Assembly (NCBI RefSeq): GCF_950295315.1
Contig: NC_080162.1
Location: 72,112,697 to 72,176,696, forward strand
Source: Erinaceus europaeus
Taxonomy: Eukaryota; Chordata; Mammalia; Eulipotyphla; Erinaceidae
Reading direction: 5' to 3'
DNA: 64,000 nucleotides
A program made the translations under genes and the position numbers. The first letter of the stretch is position 1, and each line of letters begins with the position of its first letter. Shown in pieces: positions 10,745 through 21,375 of this stretch. A model generated the notes under the pieces. That model saw nothing but the letters and a program-made list of their open reading frames with translations. It did no database searches and was not told the origin of the DNA.

Positions 10745-10747
<3 letters not shown>
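10408..10747. other. Unique sequence upstream of the candidate promoter
   Basis: No repeat family is recognised. It includes G/A-rich and T-rich patches (10526-10580) and 'ctgctgggggcaggggggg' near 10668-10688. Confidence 0.4.

Positions 10748-10796
<49 letters not shown>
10748..10796. repeat. (CA)n microsatellite
   Basis: About 24 uninterrupted CA units. Confidence 0.97.
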
Positions 10797-10797
<1 letters not shown>

Positions 10798-11104
10798 TCT
10801 GTACGGACAAGGGGCACAGTGTGGTAGAGAGGGAAGTTGGCTATTTGGGGATAGAAATCAGTGCTGATGCTGCAGGGCCCTGAACTGTCATCAAACCAAA
10901 GAGCCCTGGGAACCTCCTCTGTGACCAGGGGTGATGCCCACCATTCCCAGCTCACCGACTGGTGGTACTACTCAAAAGAGATGACAAAAGTGAAAAGTGT
11001 AGGTATGTGTACCATGTGGGATAAGTTCAGATGTCATCTGGAATTGTTAATTTGATTCCTGATGGTTTTTTTTTTTTTTTAAAGAGGTGTTGGGGGCATC
11101 CATT
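10797..11104. other. Unique sequence with a T-run
   Basis: No feature is recognised. A T15 run lies at about 11065-11080. Confidence 0.45.
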
Positions 11105-11215
11105 GAACTTGTAGTCATGATACAGTTGTCATCCCAGTTCTGCCACTTGTTCACTGGATGGTAAGTCACAGACCTTCTCTAGGCCCAGCTTCCACATCAG
11201 TTAAAATAGAGGTTA
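11105..11215 (+). mobile_element. MIR relic
   Basis: 'cccagttctgccacttgttcactgg' then 'aagtcacagaccttctctaggcccagcttccacatc' follows the MIR core and 3' part (Ctgccacttactagctgtgtgacc / cctcagtttcctcatc) with old divergence. Confidence 0.75.
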
Positions 11216-11239
11216 GGGGATGGAGGGTGTCAGCATCCT

Positions 11240-11465
11240 ATGGGCTTTTTTTTCCTTTCAATTTTTGCTTACTTGCTATTTTTAGAAGGGTTGTTCTTTT
11301 TTTTCCCCCTTTGTTTTCTAGATAAATAGAAACAGAGAAGGAAGAGAGACAGAGAGAGAGAGAATAGCACCAAAACTTCTTTCAGTGCCATGGGGGTTAG
11401 GCTCAAATCTGGGGTGCACACATGATGAAGCAGCTTACTATCCAGGTGAGCTATTTCACCAGCCC
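11240..11465 (-). mobile_element. SINE (type 3)
   Basis: Reverse SINE: T-rich tail, 'agataaatagaaacagagaagg', GA stretch, 'caccaaaacttctttcagtgccatggggg', ending 'tatccaggtgagctatttcaccagccc'. Confidence 0.8.
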
Positions 11466-11587
11466 AGGTACCTTTTTCCCTCAAAAGATTCTATTGTGAA
11501 TATTTACGAGTATCAAGTTCTCTGTGACAGATAAGGGAGTTTTAAAAATGTTCAATGACTTCACTCATAGGTGAGCTTTAAGAAACA

Positions 11588-11715
11588 AGAGAGACTGGCA
11601 AGATAACTCACCTCGGACACACCTGCTTTGCCATGAGCCTGATTCAAGTTTAAATCTTCACTGACATGGCATTGGGGGAAGGTTCAGTGGCATGTTATCT
11701 CTCCCCCACCACACA
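11588..11715 (+). mobile_element. SINE head (type 3), 3'-shortened
   Basis: 'gactggcaagataactcacctcggacacacctgctttgccatgagcctgattcaag' is the forward head of the same family seen at 47135. The tail is missing because an L1 piece begins here. Confidence 0.7.
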
Positions 11716-11717
11716 CG

Positions 11718-11990
11718 ACTCTTACTTACAATGGCCAAAAACTGGAAACAACCGAAGAGCTCATCCACAGATGAGTAGGATGTCTACACACACCCTCGGA
11801 TCTAAAAATAGAAGAAGTCCTCCATTTTCTGTGAGTAGAGTGGATCCAGAGAGTATTACACATAGTAAAATAAGTCATATGGGGAAATATTTCATTCGCA
11901 TGTATATTTCACACACATAGAAAAAAATAGATAAAATGGAAATCAACTTGTAGACTATAAAAATAACATAGTAATGCTTCAAAGAACCAT
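11718..11990 (+). mobile_element. L1 3'-end relic
   Basis: 'acaatggccaaaaactggaaacaacc...gctcatccacagatgagtagg' is the conserved sequence at the end of L1 ORF2 and the start of the 3' UTR, followed by 'agtattacacatagtaaaataagtcat'. Confidence 0.75.
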
Positions 11991-11999
11991 GACAGAACA

Positions 12000-12224
12000 A
12001 ACATTCCTCAGTACCCCCTCCTCCCTCCACCTGCCCACCTATGTATCCAGTGGGAGTGAAGACCTAGCTCCATGATGACAAGATCAGGTCTCCAAATACA
12101 GGTGAGGCTGACCATGGCAGGCTGGGCTAGAGGACTCAGCATCTTTTCCTTGTTCTAGAGGCTTCATGACATCTGAAATATTTCAAGCCCTCCATTACCG
12201 TCTGTACGTAGTCTCTCTGCACTG
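12000..12224. other. Unique sequence
   Basis: No repeat or exon is recognised. Confidence 0.4.
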
Positions 12225-12365
12225 GAACAGGAGCTTCTTCTGTCTGTCCTTGATCCTAGACTGAACACTCTGCAGATGCAGGCTGCACATTATTCACATC
12301 TTCTTAGAACCTAGAATGGGGCTAACACATGCAGGAGCACATGTGTTTTTGAATACGTGAATCAG
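12225..12365 (+). mobile_element. Possible L2 tail relic
   Basis: 'ggaacaggagcttcttctgtctgtcc' and 'agaacctagaatggggctaacacatgcagg' have the order of the L2 terminal 3' UTR ('gggcagggact...tagcacagtgcctggcaca'), but divergence is high. Confidence 0.4.
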
Positions 12366-12389
12366 TCACTGTAAAGATGGAAATAACAG

Positions 12390-12592
12390 GGGCCAGGCGG
12401 TGGTGCACCGGGCTAAGTGCTCACGTTACAGTGAGCAAGGACCTGGGTTTAAACCCCTGGTCCCCACCTGCAGGGGGGAAGCTTTATGAGTGGTAAAGCA
12501 GGGCTGCACATATCTCTTTATCTGCCTCTTCCCTCTCAATTTCTGTCTCTATCCAATAATAAATAAAAATTAAATTAAAAAATTTAAAAAAG
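12390..12592 (+). mobile_element. SINE (type 2)
   Basis: 'ggggccaggcggtggtgcaccgggctaag' head, 'tccccacctgcaggggggaagctttatgagtgg' body, 'tctctatccaataataaataaa' tail. Confidence 0.9.
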
Positions 12593-12857
12593 ATGGGAAT
12601 AACAGCTGCTTCAATTCAGTGCTCTCTGCTGGCAGGTGGGCATTGCCTGCTCTAGTCTTTACCAGTCCCATGGCTCAGAGGCTAGGACTACTGTCGTCTC
12701 ATGGAGGAGAAATGGGTGCATCTGAGTCCATTCAGCTGTGAGATTCACACCCACATGTGAGGGACCCTACAGATTGCTCATTTGACATCAAGGTCAATTA
12801 TGCAAGTGAAGTGGGGCTCAGTCTTTCCTAGACATGAGTGGCTCCCAGAAAGGGTAA
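12593..12857. other. Unique sequence
   Basis: Nothing recognisable. Confidence 0.4.
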
Positions 12858-13020
12858 TTTTGGGGCCAGTGAGATCCAACACACTTGGATAGTGTGTTGC
12901 TTTGCCAGGTGCACAACCCAGGTTGTACTTGGCCTCCACTGCACTGAAGGAAGACTGAGTTCTGTGGTCTCTTTTTTCTTTCTCTGCCCCTCTGTCTCTA
13001 TCATAAAAGGTGGTGGGGAG
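12858..13020 (+). mobile_element. SINE (type 3), forward
   Basis: 'ggggccagtgagatccaacacac...tagtgtgttgctttgccaggtgcacaacccagg' head, then 'gcactgaaggaagactgagttctgtggtctc' and 'tgcccctctgtctctatcataaaa'. Confidence 0.75.
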
Positions 13021-13358
13021 AGGAGGGATGGGGAGCAAAAGAAAGGAGCAATGAGTTCTCGTTCTCAAACAGGAGGTCCAAGTGGGGGCTTTGGGCAGGG
13101 CCTCCTTCTACCCAGTGGGTAAAGCCAGCAACAGGAGAATTGTGAGTGAGTGAGTGAGTGGACCAGTCAGTGTGAAAGCACTCCCTCGACTCTCCAGTGT
13201 GACATAAAAGAGGGGAGAGCCTTTGTTTATTCTTGCTGCTGTTGGCCTGACAGCCAAGAAGAACTGAACCCTGATCACTTCTGTCAGAGACCTGACAAGT
13301 TTATACACAGAGGTGCTAGAGAGCCGGGGCTGCCCTGGGAGAGGAAGTGGAGATTGCT

Positions 13359-13360
<2 letters not shown>
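13021..13360. other. Unique sequence
   Basis: Contains GAGT tandem units at 13144-13160, otherwise unremarkable. Long open frames starting here run into the purine repeat and are artefacts. Confidence 0.45.
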
Positions 13361-13406
<46 letters not shown>

Positions 13407-13705
13407 AGAAGAAGAAGAAGAAGAAGAAGAAGAAGAAGAAGAAGAAGAAGAAGAAGAAGAAGAAGAAGAAGAAGAGAAGGAGGAGGAGGTGGAGAAGGGG
13501 GCGGGAGAGGAGGGGGAGAGGGAGGGGAGGGGGAGGAGGGGGAAGAAGAGGAGGGGAGGAGGGGGAGGAAGGGGAGGGGAGGAGGGGGAGGAAGGGGAGG
13601 GGAGGAGGGGGAAGAAGGGGAGGTGAGGAGGGGGAAGAGGGGGAGGAAGGGGAGGGGAGGGGGAGGAGGGGGAGGAAGGGGAGGGGAGGGAAGGGAAGGG
13701 AAGGA
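13361..13705. repeat. 345-bp purine tract: (GA)n, (GAA)n, G-rich minisatellite
   Basis: Three blocks: GA units (about 13361-13402), GAA units (about 13403-13474), and a G-rich block (13475-13705) built of units such as 'aggaaggggaggggaggaggggg'. Pyrimidines are nearly absent on the plus strand. This explains the open frames of 130-158 codons on both strands (poly-Glu/Arg/Gly and poly-Ser/Leu/Pro). Confidence 0.97.
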
Positions 13706-13744
13706 ACAAAGAGTGCTTCTGGTTCTGCTAGTGTCCCCTTTGTC

Positions 13745-13830
13745 CTCATCTGTACCCTGCAAGTAGAATTGCTGTGAGGATTAGGTGACAGGAAAGTGCT
13801 TAGTCCTGTGTTCCTATTAATATTAGGGTT
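13745..13830 (+). mobile_element. MIR 3'-part relic
   Basis: 'taccctgcaagtagaattgctgtgaggattagg...gaaagtgcttag' resembles the MIR segment 'cctacctcatagggttgttgtgaggattaaatg...aagcgcttag'. The next SINE inserted at its end. Confidence 0.6.
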
Positions 13831-14006
13831 CTTTTTTAAATTTTTATATTTATTTATTTATTGGATAGAGATAGTAAAAAATGAAGAGGGGAGAGAGCTT
13901 CACCACTTGTGAAGTTTTCCCCTGCAGGTGGGGGCTGGGGCTCCAACTAGGGTCCTTATGCACTGTAATGTGTGCACTCAGCCAGGTGTGCCACCACCTG
14001 GCCCCA
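13831..14006 (-). mobile_element. SINE (type 2) with 13-bp target duplication
   Basis: Reverse type-2 SINE ending 'gtgtgccaccacctggcccca'. Target duplication 'taatattagggtt' (13818-13830) versus 'taatattaaggtt' (14007-14019), 12/13 identical. Confidence 0.9.
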
Positions 14007-14019
14007 TAATATTAAGGTT

Positions 14020-15295
14020 ATTCTCTTTGAACACCCCGCTCATTCCCCAGAACAGCAGATTTTGTAACAGGACCCATAATATGGAGCCTGACCACTGACC
14101 CCTTAGTCCTCCCTGGGAAGGGTTGGTAGCTTGTTGGTCTTGTTCCCAGGGGGATGTGAGCTGAATTCAGAAGACGCCTCTGAAAGCCAGGCTCTGTGGC
14201 TTGCCAGTTATGAAATGTTGGGGTGATCCTTTCACTACTGTGAACCTCCACTTGCTATTCAGCCTCCCTACACACCTCCTATGGGAGTGGTAAGTTGCAA
14301 AGCCCTGGAATTGGAGGAAATGATGCTACTGTGTAGATGACCAGTGCTGTTCAAACATCAGGGGCAGGCAACTCTCCTCCCCTCTGGCTGCTCCAGCCAG
14401 CTGGCCTGCACCTGCTGAGGACCCTGTCTCTGTTTTACAGACAACCTGACAGGCATGCCCTGAGCTGACCTAGTGTGAGCCGCTGGATTGCACCACAGAG
14501 GCTCCAGCCTGCAGGCGGGCCATAATTTGCACGCAGTGTTACAATGTCAGCTAAATGATTTTTCATTCATAGGTGGAGCCACCTGGCTACAGGTGGGATG
14601 AAATTCCTGCTTGGCTACACTCTGGAGCTCAGTTAGTAAGAGGGAACACGCAAATGTGGGCCCTTTTTTTTTTTTTTTTAAAGGAGATGCTAAGTGATCA
14701 TTTGTCCTTTTTTTTTTTTCACCTCTAATTAAGGTCTTTAAGATTGAGGAAGATTTTTCAACCAGTTGTTGGAGACATCATCTAGTGCAGAGTTTTCTCA
14801 CAGTCTAATATTCCCTTTCCCAATAGTTTTCTCTAGGAAATGCCGTAATAGGGAATTTACACCTCTGGAAGCAGCCCTCCCGTGTACTGCTGCATGTTCA
14901 GTGCTGGGGAGATGCTGTTGACTGCGTGTGTCCCCCCCTTCACAGGCTTTTATGGATATAGGAACTCCGTCTATGCCCATTCATTAGCACTCCATCTGCA
15001 GCGTATCTCTGTGTCTAAGGCACACATTGGGGTCTCCCCAAACTGGGCTAAAGTACAAGGAGAGTCCCAGAAAGTTCTTCCTCATATGCACTAAAAATTT
15101 GTCCCCCTAGAGCCTCTAATCAATGGTCCTCCCTGCCTCTTCCCAACCCCCTCATGGAACCCACACGAAAGCAGCTTGTTTCTTCCTTCACCCAGTAATG
15201 GGCACCTTCTCCCCTGCATCTGGCAGACTCTCCTCCCTTCTGACAAGCCTTCTCTTCTCCAGGTTAGACATCAGTTTCTTAAACCATTCTTAATG
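14020..15295. other. Unique sequence
   Basis: The longest repeat-free stretch on the left side. T-runs lie at 14665-14680 and 14708-14720. The stretch 'ataatttgcac...gtcagctaaatgatttttcattcat' (14520-14575) has the AT-core look of a conserved enhancer, but nothing proves it. No exon is recognised. Confidence 0.4.
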
Positions 15296-15690
15296 CATCA
15301 TGACTTGGAGACCTCTCACCATCTTGGTGGGATCATGTCACTCCCCTCCTCTGAAACATTCAGTAGCTCCCCATGGTCTGTTGCAGCCCCATTTCCTTAG
15401 TTTGGTGTTTAAGGCCCTTCAGTGTGTGTCCAATCTTAATTCCATTTTAGAGAACTATTCCAGCATTAACTCTTCTGTTTACCAAAACTGCCTATGTTTC
15501 CTGGAACCTGGTGTCATTATCCCTGCAACTACATGTGTGTAACAAATGCACCGTGGGAGGAATGCTTTCCTTACTCCCACTACCTAAGTCTCATCATCAC
15601 CAAGGCCCAAAGCAAGCTTTCCCCTTCTCCTGATGATTCTGGAGATAGTGGACAGAGTATCTACAGTGAGACAAGCTAAATTAGGTTTTT
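15296..15690 (+). mobile_element. L2 relic
   Basis: 'gggatcatgtcactcccctcctctgaaacattcagtagctccccatgg', 'tttccttagtttggtgtttaaggcccttc' and later 'actgcctatgtttcctggaacc' follow the L2 3' segment in order, with moderate divergence. Confidence 0.8.
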
Positions 15691-16009
15691 GTCTTAAAGG
15701 TTCATTCTAACTGAAAGAACCACCTTGGGTGAACCATTGTTTCAATTCTCTGAGTCCTAGTTTTTCCCCCAGAAGGAATGGATGCCCACTAGCATATTCT
15801 GTGGAATCACGAGGAAAAGTGCACAAAAGTCCTTCATAAATAACAAGATGCCCTATCCCCACCCAGCTCTGAGCCTTCCAAACAGGCCATCCATCATTCA
15901 TCAGATACCTAAGGAGACCCCGATAATTTGGTTCTTTAGGAAGAGCGTGTCTGGTCTCTGTGGCTGGCCATCATTTCCTGATGCCAGGCTCAGTACTTTT
16001 ATATTGGTC
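15691..16009. other. Unique sequence
   Basis: No recognised feature. Confidence 0.4.
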
Positions 16010-16177
16010 ATGTTTTAAACCTCATAACAGACTTATAAAGGATACATTAAGATTCATCTCATAGATGAGAAACCAGGGGCTGACAGGAGCTGAAGACATT
16101 GACAATGTAGCACAGCTAACAAGTAGCATCATCAGGATCTGAACTTGGGTCTTCCTGACAGCAGAAACTTCATCTAT
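16010..16177 (-). mobile_element. MIR relic
   Basis: 'attcatctcatagatgagaaaccaggggctgac' and 'cacagctaacaagtagcatcatcaggatctgaacttgggtcttcctgac' match the MIR reverse strand (cattttacagatgaggaaactg / cacacagctagtaagtggcagagccaggattcgaacc). Confidence 0.8.
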
Positions 16178-16192
16178 GTTGCCCTGTCTTTT

Positions 16193-16471
16193 TTTTTTTA
16201 ATATTTATTTTATTTATTTATTCCCTTTTGTTGCCCTTGTTGTTTTATTGTTGTAGTTATTATTGTTGTTGTTGGATAGGACAGAGAGAAATGAAGAGAG
16301 GAGGGGAAGACAGAGAGGAGGAGAGAAAGAAAGACACCTGCAGACCTGCTTCACCACCTGTGAAGCAACTCCCCTGCAGGTGAGGAGCCGGGATTCGAAC
16401 TGGGATCCTTATGCCGGTCCTTGTGCTTTGCGCCACCTGCGCTTAACCCGCTGCACTACAGCCTGACTCCC
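16193..16471 (-). mobile_element. SINE (type 1) with 15-bp perfect target duplication
   Basis: Reverse type-1 SINE: 'attcccttttgttgcccttg' tail side, 'gattcgaactgggatccttatgccgg' box-B region, and 'acccgctgcactacagcctgactcc' end. Target duplication 'gttgccctgtctttt' at 16178-16192 and 16472-16486. Confidence 0.97.
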
Positions 16472-16784
16472 GTTGCCCTGTCTTTTAAAGATCCTCTAGC
16501 TTGGCCTTCTGGATCTTTCCCTCAGGAGATTGTGGTCACTGTGAATATATTAACAATTCAGTCTTGAACAGGAGAGTAGGGTCTTTCCTGAATTAATACT
16601 GAAGCCTCAGCTTTAATGTGTTTAGGTCCAAATTTCCCACCTCTATCCAAACAAACAAACAAACAAGCCAGAAGCAAATTCTCAAAGGAAAACTAGATAG
16701 CAACTTTTATTCAGCTAATGTCTGCTTGTCTGAGGTGGGTAGGTAGCACTAAGAGAGGCTCAGTCCTCAAGAAGAGAGACAGGG

Positions 16785-17083
16785 TGTCCTGGTGCCCCAC
16801 CTCCCCAGATCCCTACCCCACTAGGGAAAGAGAGAGACAGGCTGGGAGTATGGACAGACTTGCCAACACCCATGTTCAGCGAGGAAGCAATTAGAGAAGC
16901 CAGACCTCCCACCTTCCGCACTCCATAATGATCCTGGGTCCATACTTCCAGAGGGATAAAGAATAGGGAAGCTATTAAGGGAGGGAATTGGATACAGAGT
17001 TCTTGTGGTGGGAATTATGTGGAATTGTATCCCTCTTATCCTATGTCAATACTTCCATTTTATAAATAATAATAAAAAAGAAC
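16785..17083 (+). mobile_element. 5'-truncated L1 (3' UTR only) with 10-bp target duplication
   Basis: The last 0.3 kb of the L1 3'-UTR family ('gggaaagagagagacaggctgggagtatgg...gaagcaattagagaagccag...gggtccatacttccagaggg...'). Target duplication 'agagacaggg' at 16775-16784 and 17084-17093. Confidence 0.9.
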
Positions 17084-17093
17084 AGAGACAGGG

Positions 17094-18080
17094 AGTAAGA
17101 GAACTCTTGAAATAATGAGGCACTGATAAGAACTGAAAAGAGATGTAGACTATTCTTGGATCAAGTTCAGAAGATTGACACCCATTATGGGGATTGAGCA
17201 AAGTTACTTATTGAGGAGGAAGCACTTGAGGCATTCCCTCAAAGAGACATCACAGAGAGAGGCACTCAGGCTGGAAGGGAGTCAGGGGTGGAGAGCAGAC
17301 ATTAGTCCTGGGGAAAGACAGCAGGTGAGTTATCTAGAGCACACAGCACCCTAGGCCAAGGGAGTGCTTAATCCCTGGGTATGAGGAAGCCAAGTCAGTG
17401 GGCAGCCCTGGTTTTGAAAGGTCTGAAGCCTTTTGGTGAAAGGCTTGGCACTCTCTGCCAAGCTGTCAGTCGACCGTTTGAGTGTGCAGCAGAAACACAC
17501 ACAACCCACCATCTGTGAGCTCTGAGGCGTGTCACACCTAGGAGGCTAAGGGGTGGGTTGCCTAAGAGTATAAGGCTAAGAACATACTAGAGACCAGGGG
17601 GCAGACAGAGGGCAGGTCACCCAATTTGTGTGAATTCTTAGAAGTGAAATGGGCCAGAAAGGCCATCCAGCCCAATCCATTCTTTGTACAGAGGAGGAAA
17701 CTAAGACCTTGGGAGAAGGGTCTGCCTGAGGTCACAACTGGCTTGTGTACCAGATTTGGGAGAGCACACAGAGGGCATCTTGTTCAACTTCTTGAGAACA
17801 CTGAGGCCCAAACCACCTAGAACTAGAGTGATGGCTTCCCTGAGATGCTCACTTTGCTCTTTCTGTCATGCTACTTCAGTCATTTCCTTTCAGTTGAGAA
17901 ATCCATCTCAGAAAGGCCTAAGGGTTTAGAAATGCAAGATTAAGAAAATAGTTTTCAGTGTTATCAGTAGCAGCAAATATTATTCATGTTGTTAAACATT
18001 TGTACAATTATCACAAAATGTGTTTTCATATTCACTCTTTCCTCTGACTCTTTCCTGGCTTTTAGAAAGCAGATTTATTT
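17094..18080. other. Unique sequence
   Basis: No gene is recognised. The part at 17640-17820 ('tttgtacagaggaggaaactaagacc...gaggtcacaac', then 'gttcaacttcttgagaacactgaggcc') has the phrase 'aggaaactgaggcc' typical of MIR-like or MER relics, in two degraded copies. Confidence 0.4.
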
Positions 18081-18082
18081 TA

Positions 18083-18155
18083 GTTTCTGTTTTTGTAAAT
18101 ATTTATTTATTCCCTTTTGTTGCCTTTTTTATTGTTGTAGTTATTATTATTTTTT
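18083..18155 (-). mobile_element. SINE (type 1) tail fragment
   Basis: 'atatttatttattcccttttgttgcc...attgttgtagttattatt' is the reversed 3' end of a type-1 SINE. The body is absent, and an L1 3' end follows immediately. Confidence 0.75.
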
Positions 18156-18156
18156 T

Positions 18157-18860
18157 ATTTATAAAAAAGAAACATTGACTAAACCATAGGATAAGAGCAG
18201 TACAACTCCACACAATTCCCACCACCAGAACTCTGTATCCCATCCCCTCCTGATAGCTTTCCCATTCCTTAACCCTCTGGGAGTATGAACCCATGGTCAT
18301 TGTGGGATGCAGAAGGTTGAAGGTCTGGCTTCTGTAATTGCTTCCCCACTGAACATGGGCTTTGGCAGGTCGATCCATACTCCCAACCTGTCTTTCTCTT
18401 TCCCTAGTGGAGAAGGGCTCTGGGGAAGCGGAGCTCCAGGACACATTGGTGGGGTTGTCTGTCCAGGGAAGTCTGGTTGGCATTCTGCTAGCATCTGGAA
18501 CCTGGTGGTTGAAAAGAGAGTTAACATACAAAGCCAAACAAATTATTGACCAATCATGGACCTAAAGGCTGGAATAGTGCCGATGAAGAGTTGGGGGCCC
18601 TCCATTTTGTAGATAGCTAATAGGCATATTTTAGTTAAATTCCAAAGGGCCTGTGACTATAGTAGTGTTTTTTTTTTCCCTGAGCCTGAAATCTGATATG
18701 CAGGTGGATCCTAATTATTGTCTGGGGAGATGATGTCATGGCTGGAAAAAGGACCAGAAAGCTGGATCAGGAAAAAGAGTAGCTCCCAAATATGGGAAAG
18801 GTGTATAAATATTGTTGATTGTAAACTCCATCGATTTGATGTGATGAAAGCAGTTTTTTT
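18157..18860 (-). mobile_element. L1 3'-UTR copy, reverse
   Basis: Starts 'ttataaaaaagaaacattgactaaaccatagg' (reverse of the L1 terminus) and continues through 'gaagcaattacagaagccag' and 'gattccatgattggtcaataatttg'-type blocks to the 'tgatgtcatggctggaaaaaggacc' block, colinear with 52080-52790. Confidence 0.9.
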
Positions 18861-19149
18861 TTTTAACATGATAATTATGATAGGGAAAAGAAAATGATCA
18901 GATAGCTCGTGTGTCTAAGCAAAAACCAGACTTAAATCTAAAACTTTGGATTTCAGATGCCATGTTTCTTCTTCTCTACCTCATATAACAGCTTCTATAG
19001 CGGTGGGATATATATATTAAAAAGTCTATTCAAAATCACATAGGTGCAATGTGGTTTCGTTCTGAAAACTTATATGTACAAGTTTGTATTATTTTTACAA
19101 TCTGACATAAATCCATTTGAATATAAATGTGATATATGAAGAAATATAA
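18861..19149. other. AT-rich unique sequence
   Basis: No recognised feature. Confidence 0.4.
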
Positions 19150-19300
19150 AGGTTTGGGAAGGGCTAGGTGAGGCAATTAGCTTTATAAAGTCTATGCAAA
19201 GAGACACTCATGCATGGGGCTCCAAAGTCCCAGGTTCAATTTCCTGCACCACCACAAGCCAGAGCTGAGCTTGTGGTTCCAGTTAAAAAACAAATAAACA
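19150..19300 (+). mobile_element. SINE (type 5)
   Basis: 'ttagctttataaagtctatgcaaagagacactcatgcatggggctccaaagtcccaggttcaatttcctgcaccaccacaagccagagctgagc' is the type-5 head with box B and the GAGCTGAGC motif. Confidence 0.8.
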
Positions 19301-19651
19301 AAACAAAGGTTTGGGAAGGGATCAAGAACTGTTTAGGGGAGCATGTTAAGAAAGCCTGTTGGACTGGGAGTCTTATGACCTTGGGGAACCCTTTCTATTC
19401 ATACACAGACAGACATTAGAACAAAACTCCCACTCAACACCCATTTCCTCAGCTGCCAAAGGGATAAGATACATACACAGGCCCTCTCTCTAACCTGGAC
19501 CTTTCTCGTGGTGCCTAGAAAAATCAATGGATCTTTCACCAAGGTCTAAAAAGAAAAAAAGAAAGATTAAAGGAAGAGACAAAGAATTTCTTCTCTACTC
19601 AACATTTATGTCTACCATATACATGACATTTAGACACTCTAAGGCATTAAA
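19301..19651. other. Unique sequence
   Basis: No recognised feature except an A-rich patch near 19548-19575. Confidence 0.4.
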
Positions 19652-19666
19652 AAATGAATGCATTTT

Positions 19667-19856
19667 GGGGCTGGGTGGTGGTTCACTTGGTTAAGTGCAC
19701 ATGTTACAATGCATAAGGGCCAAGGTTTGAGCCTCTGCTCTCCACCTGTAGGGGAAAGCTCCATGAGTGGTGAAGCAGTGTCTCCTTCTCTCTTTCACTC
19801 TATTTCCCCTTCCTTCTCAATTTCTCTCTCTGTCTCTGTCCAAAAAATAAATAAAC
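19667..19856 (+). mobile_element. SINE (type 2), outer element of a nested pair
   Basis: 'ggggctgggtggtggttcacttggttaagtgcac' head and 'tctctgtctctgtccaaaaaataaataaac' tail. The pair with the next SINE is bounded by the perfect 15-bp repeat 'aaatgaatgcatttt' at 19652-19666 and 20212-20226. Confidence 0.93.
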
Positions 19857-20147
19857 GGGAGTCGGGCTGTAGCGCAGTGGGTTAAGTGCAGGTGGCGCAA
19901 AGCACAAGGACCGGCATAAGGATCCCGGTTCGAGCCCCAGCTCCCCAGCTGCAAGGGAGTCGCTTCACAGGTGGTGAAGCAGGTCTGCAGGTGTCTGTCT
20001 TTCTCTCCTCCTCTCTGTCTTCCCCTCCTCTCTCCATTTCTCTCTGTCCTATCCAATAATGACAACAACAATAATAACTACAACAAGAAAAACAGCAAGG
20101 GCAACAAAAGGGAATAAATAAAATAAAATAAATATTAAAAAAATAAT
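19857..20147 (+). mobile_element. SINE (type 1), inserted in the tail of the previous SINE
   Basis: 'gggagtcgggctgtagcgcagtgggttaag...ggatcccggttcgagcccc' to '...gggcaacaaaagggaataaataaa'. Its own target duplication 'aaataaataaac' lies at 19845-19856 and 20148-20159, that is, within the A-rich tail of the outer SINE. Confidence 0.93.
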
Positions 20148-20226
20148 AAATAAATAAACAATTAATATTATAAAAAATACTTTAAAAACTAAAAAAATAA
20201 CTGCTTTTAGTAAATGAATGCATTTT

Positions 20227-20820
20227 ATGGAGGACAATTTGTATCCAAACCTATAAAAGTGTACATATACAAATGTATATGGCAGAGTGATTCATAACAT
20301 CTATTAATAAAATGAAGTATTTGGGGAAATAGTGCAAATGTTCAGTGATAAGAAATACATTACATTGTGACACATACACTTATTTTCTCTACAGAGATTA
20401 GAAAGGATAATGTAGATATTTAAGTATTTGACATTGAAGGTGTTCACTCTATGCTAAGAAAAAAACAAAACTATGTAAGGAAGCTTTTAAATATATAAAT
20501 GTCATAACACTCACAGAAAAAATTAATGTATCTAGTATATAGAAGGCTATAGAATAATATGCAGATTGATTTATGAGGTGTGATTGAAATATATTTATCT
20601 TTATGCTATTCTATTTTGTCAATGAGCACATATTGTTATAATTGGATGACAGGTTTCCATTTTTCACAAAAGACCATACTACCACAGAAAGATACCAATA
20701 AAATATTTATAATATAAAATAGATCTCAAGACTTTATGTATTAGATAACCAGATATTGACAAGCACAAGTAGGATAACCAGATATTGAATAGCACAAGTA
20801 GGACTTAAAAAATCTAGAAT
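20227..20820. other. AT-rich unique sequence
   Basis: No gene. A short tandem duplication 'aggataaccagatattga.aagcacaagtagga' is visible at about 20740-20800. Confidence 0.45.
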
Positions 20821-20824
20821 CATG

Positions 20825-21325
20825 TACAACAAAATACAAATGCTGGTTTATCCAGTGGACACTCAAGTACTAATTCAAAGGGCTATATGTGCCTCTATGT
20901 TCATAGCTGCATTATTCACAATAGCCAAAGAGTGGAAGCAGCCTAAATGCCCATCAACAGATGACTGGCTAAAGAAATTATGGGATTAGGGGGCTGAGCT
21001 GGTTAAGCACACATGGCACCAAGCTCAAGGACCCGCCTAAGGATCCCAGTTTGAGTCCCTGGTCCCCCACCTGCAGGGGTTCACTTCACAAGTGGTGAAG
21101 CAGGTCTGCAGGTGTTTATCTTTCCCTTCTCCTCTCTGTCTCCCCCTCCTATCTCGACTTCTCTCTGTCCTATCCAACAACAACAACAGCAATTACAACA
21201 ATAACAACAACAACGATAAAAAACAACAAGGGCAACAAAAGGGAAAAAATGGCCTCCAGGAGCAGTGGATTTGTAGTGCAGGCACTGAACTCCAGCAATA
21301 ACCCTGGAGGCAGAAAGAAAGAAAG

Positions 21326-21375
<50 letters not shown>

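Noticed and set aside
13150..13766. Open frames of 130-158 codons on both strands
   Set aside because: They consist of poly-Glu, poly-Arg/Gly or poly-Ser/Leu/Pro from the purine tract; repeat artefacts.
19857..19950. tRNA-like promoter boxes (and the same at all other SINE heads)
   Set aside because: They are heads of tRNA-derived SINEs with SINE bodies and tails, not tRNA genes.
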